Shown here in pieces: positions 62,904 through 64,000 of a stretch of 64,000 nucleotides of DNA. The DNA is from Amphibacillus sp. MSJ-3 (lineage in GTDB: Bacteria > Bacillota > Bacilli > Bacillales > Amphibacillaceae), in assembly GCF_018919165.1 (NCBI RefSeq), contig NZ_JAHLQM010000005.1, forward strand, positions 39,620 through 103,619, written 5' to 3'. Every line of letters starts with the position of its first letter. The first letter of the stretch is position 1. The position numbers and the translations under genes were made by a program. The notes beneath the pieces were generated by a model. It had not been told where the DNA came from, searched no databases, and saw only the letters and a list, made by a program, of their open reading frames with translations.

Positions 62904-63722
62904 ATGAGAATTAATCACAACATTGCGGCGTTAAACACACACCGCCAACTAACAGGTAACACTAATGGTGTTCAAAAATCATTAGAAAAACTATCTTCAG
63001 GTCTTCGTATCAACCGTGCAGGAGATGACGCAGCAGGTCTTGCAATCTCTGAAAAAATGCGTGGTCAAATCCGTGGTCTTGAAATGGCACAAAAGAACTC
63101 ACAAGATGGTATTTCATTAATCCAAACTGCAGAAGGTGCATTAACTGAAACACATGCAATTCTTCAACGTATGCGTGAATTAACTGTACAATCTGGTAAC
63201 GGTGCAACACAAGAAGAAGAAGACTTAACAGCACTTCAAAATGAGATCGATGAGCTAATTGCAGAACTTGATGGTATTGCAGAACGTACTGAGTTTAATG
63301 GTAAATCACTATTAAAAGGTGAATTTACAGACCAAATATTACAAATTGGTGCAAACCAAGACCAAACTCTTACAATTAATATAGGTAATATGGAAGCTGG
63401 AGCTTTAGGTGTAGATACTGTTGATGTATCTGAAGGGGCAGAATCCCATGATGCTAACTTAGCACTCATTGATGCTGCTATTAATACAGTATCTTCAGAA
63501 CGTGCAAAACTTGGTGCTAACCAAAACCGTCTTGAGCACACTATCAATAACCTAGGTGCTTCACAAGAAAACTTAACAGCTGCTGAATCACGTATTCGTG
63601 ACGTAGATATGGCGAAAGAAATGATGGAATTCACCAAGAATAACATCCTTACTCAAGCTTCACAATCTATGTTGGCACAAGCTAACCAAACACCTCAAGG
63701 TGTCCTACAATTACTACAATAA
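62904..63722 (+). CDS. hag: Flagellin
   Basis: A 272-residue flagellin, MRINHNIAALNTHRQLTGNT, LEKLSSGLRINRAGDDAAGL at the N-terminus and MAKEMMEFTKNNILTQASQS, LAQANQTPQGVLQLLQ at the C-terminus. The centre is very short (no D2/D3 surface domains). Codons are strongly biased as in highly expressed genes. Start ATG 62904 after AAGGAGG; an earlier in-frame ATG at 62865 lies in the CsrA-site hairpin and is not used. Confidence 0.97.
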   Translation: MRINHNIAALNTHRQLTGNTNGVQKSLEKLSSGLRINRAGDDAAGLAISEKMRGQIRGLEMAQKNSQDGISLIQTAEGALTETHAILQRMRELTVQSGNGATQEEEDLTALQNEIDELIAELDGIAERTEFNGKSLLKGEFTDQILQIGANQDQTLTINIGNMEAGALGVDTVDVSEGAESHDANLALIDAAINTVSSERAKLGANQNRLEHTINNLGASQENLTAAESRIRDVDMAKEMMEFTKNNILTQASQSMLAQANQTPQGVLQLLQ

Positions 63723-63741
63723 TTGTATAATCATGATAAAT

Positions 63742-63779
63742 AAGACTCTAGCCAAATTGGTTGGAGTCTTTCTTTTTTT
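63742..63779 (+). terminator. Terminator of hag
   Basis: AAGACT and CCAA pair with TTGG and AGTCTT, followed by TCTTTTTTT. Confidence 0.85.
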
Positions 63780-63869
63780 GGCTCTATGTCAAATGGTGTT
63801 GGTCAGAGATTCTAATGAGTCGAAATTAATTAAGTGACATTTCTTACGAAATAGAAATGAATACCCGCA

Positions 63870-63990
63870 GGTGAAATACGCTCCCTTTCCACGGGCACGC
63901 CTTCAGCTAACTTAGTCAAGCACAGTTCGCTTGACTAGGTGGATCTTCAGGTCGTGCTGTTCCCGTAGGAGTCTCGCGTATTTCACCCGC
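63870..63990. repeat. GC-rich Bacillaceae-type palindromic interspersed repeat
   Basis: The outer arms GGTGAAATACGC and GCGTATTTCACC are perfect inverted repeats about 100 bp apart; inside are CACGGGCACG / CGTGCTGTTCCCGT and AGTCAAGC / GCTTGACT, so the whole folds as one branched hairpin. The word order (CTTTCC-CGGGCACG ... CTGTTCCCGTAGGAGTC) matches the arms of the repeat nested at 38290. No coding frame is credible; the DNA from 63780 to 63869 shows nothing else. Confidence 0.75.
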
Positions 63991-64000
63991 TAATTTTATA

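Noticed and set aside
63236..63646. 136-residue minus-strand frame
   Set aside because: Antisense shadow of the codon-biased hag gene.

Overview
The window looks like chromosome from a low-GC, motile, Gram-positive Bacillaceae bacterium. Evidence: the DegS/DegU - DegV - ComFA/ComFC - YvyF - FlgM - FlgN - FlgK - FlgL - YviE - FliW - CsrA - Hag gene order of Bacillus, AAGGAGG ribosome sites, sigma-A, sigma-D and CcpA (cre) motifs, a class D sortase and a Spo0E-like protein. A halo/alkaliphilic genus such as Amphibacillus, Halolactibacillus or Gracilibacillus is a guess from protein style only. I saw no rRNA, tRNA, prophage or CRISPR array.

Region 1 (1-14.0 kb): an ArsR-type regulator is divergent from an eight-gene operon. 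The operon holds two sugar-type ABC importers without ATPases, flanking a secreted NHL/TPR/Yip1 membrane protein and a membrane-anchored DUF5696-like protein. It starts with a strong sigma-A promoter overlapped by a cre. This uncharacterised set is the best candidate for a new system. Region 2 (14-22.7 kb): BrnQ, a heterodimeric ABC exporter, a YghU-type glutathione transferase homologue, a divergent Prs and an AraC regulator. Region 3 (22.9-31.5 kb): a galactan operon (GanS, GanP, GanQ, a cytosolic GH53, a secreted GH53 with a CBM, and a GH42 beta-galactosidase). Region 4 (31.5-37.5 kb): PgcA and a 1206-residue surface GH43 arabinanase-like protein with a sortase signal. Region 5 (37.5-51.4 kb): Spo0E-like gene, decayed IS1182 element, Ppc, GlpK with an attenuator leader, an aldo/keto reductase, YdjO-like and SurA-like proteins, a class B PBP with sortase D, and YigZ, interspersed with copies of a roughly 340-bp repeat family and two candidate non-coding RNAs. 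Region 6 (51.5-64 kb): degSU, degV, a strict 20-bp tandem array, comFA/comFC, and the flagellar hook-filament and CsrA-FliW-Hag module with three sigma-D promoters.

Functionally, the left half is polysaccharide capture: surface GH43 and secreted GH53 cut plant arabinan/galactan, GanSPQ imports oligosaccharides, and cytosolic GH53 and GH42 finish them. Neither importer set has an ATPase here, so a shared MsmX-type ATPase elsewhere is expected. cre sites at four loci point to common carbon catabolite control. The right half is the switch between competence, secretion and motility. Start codons were moved from the longest reading frame wherever a ribosome site or promoter demanded it.
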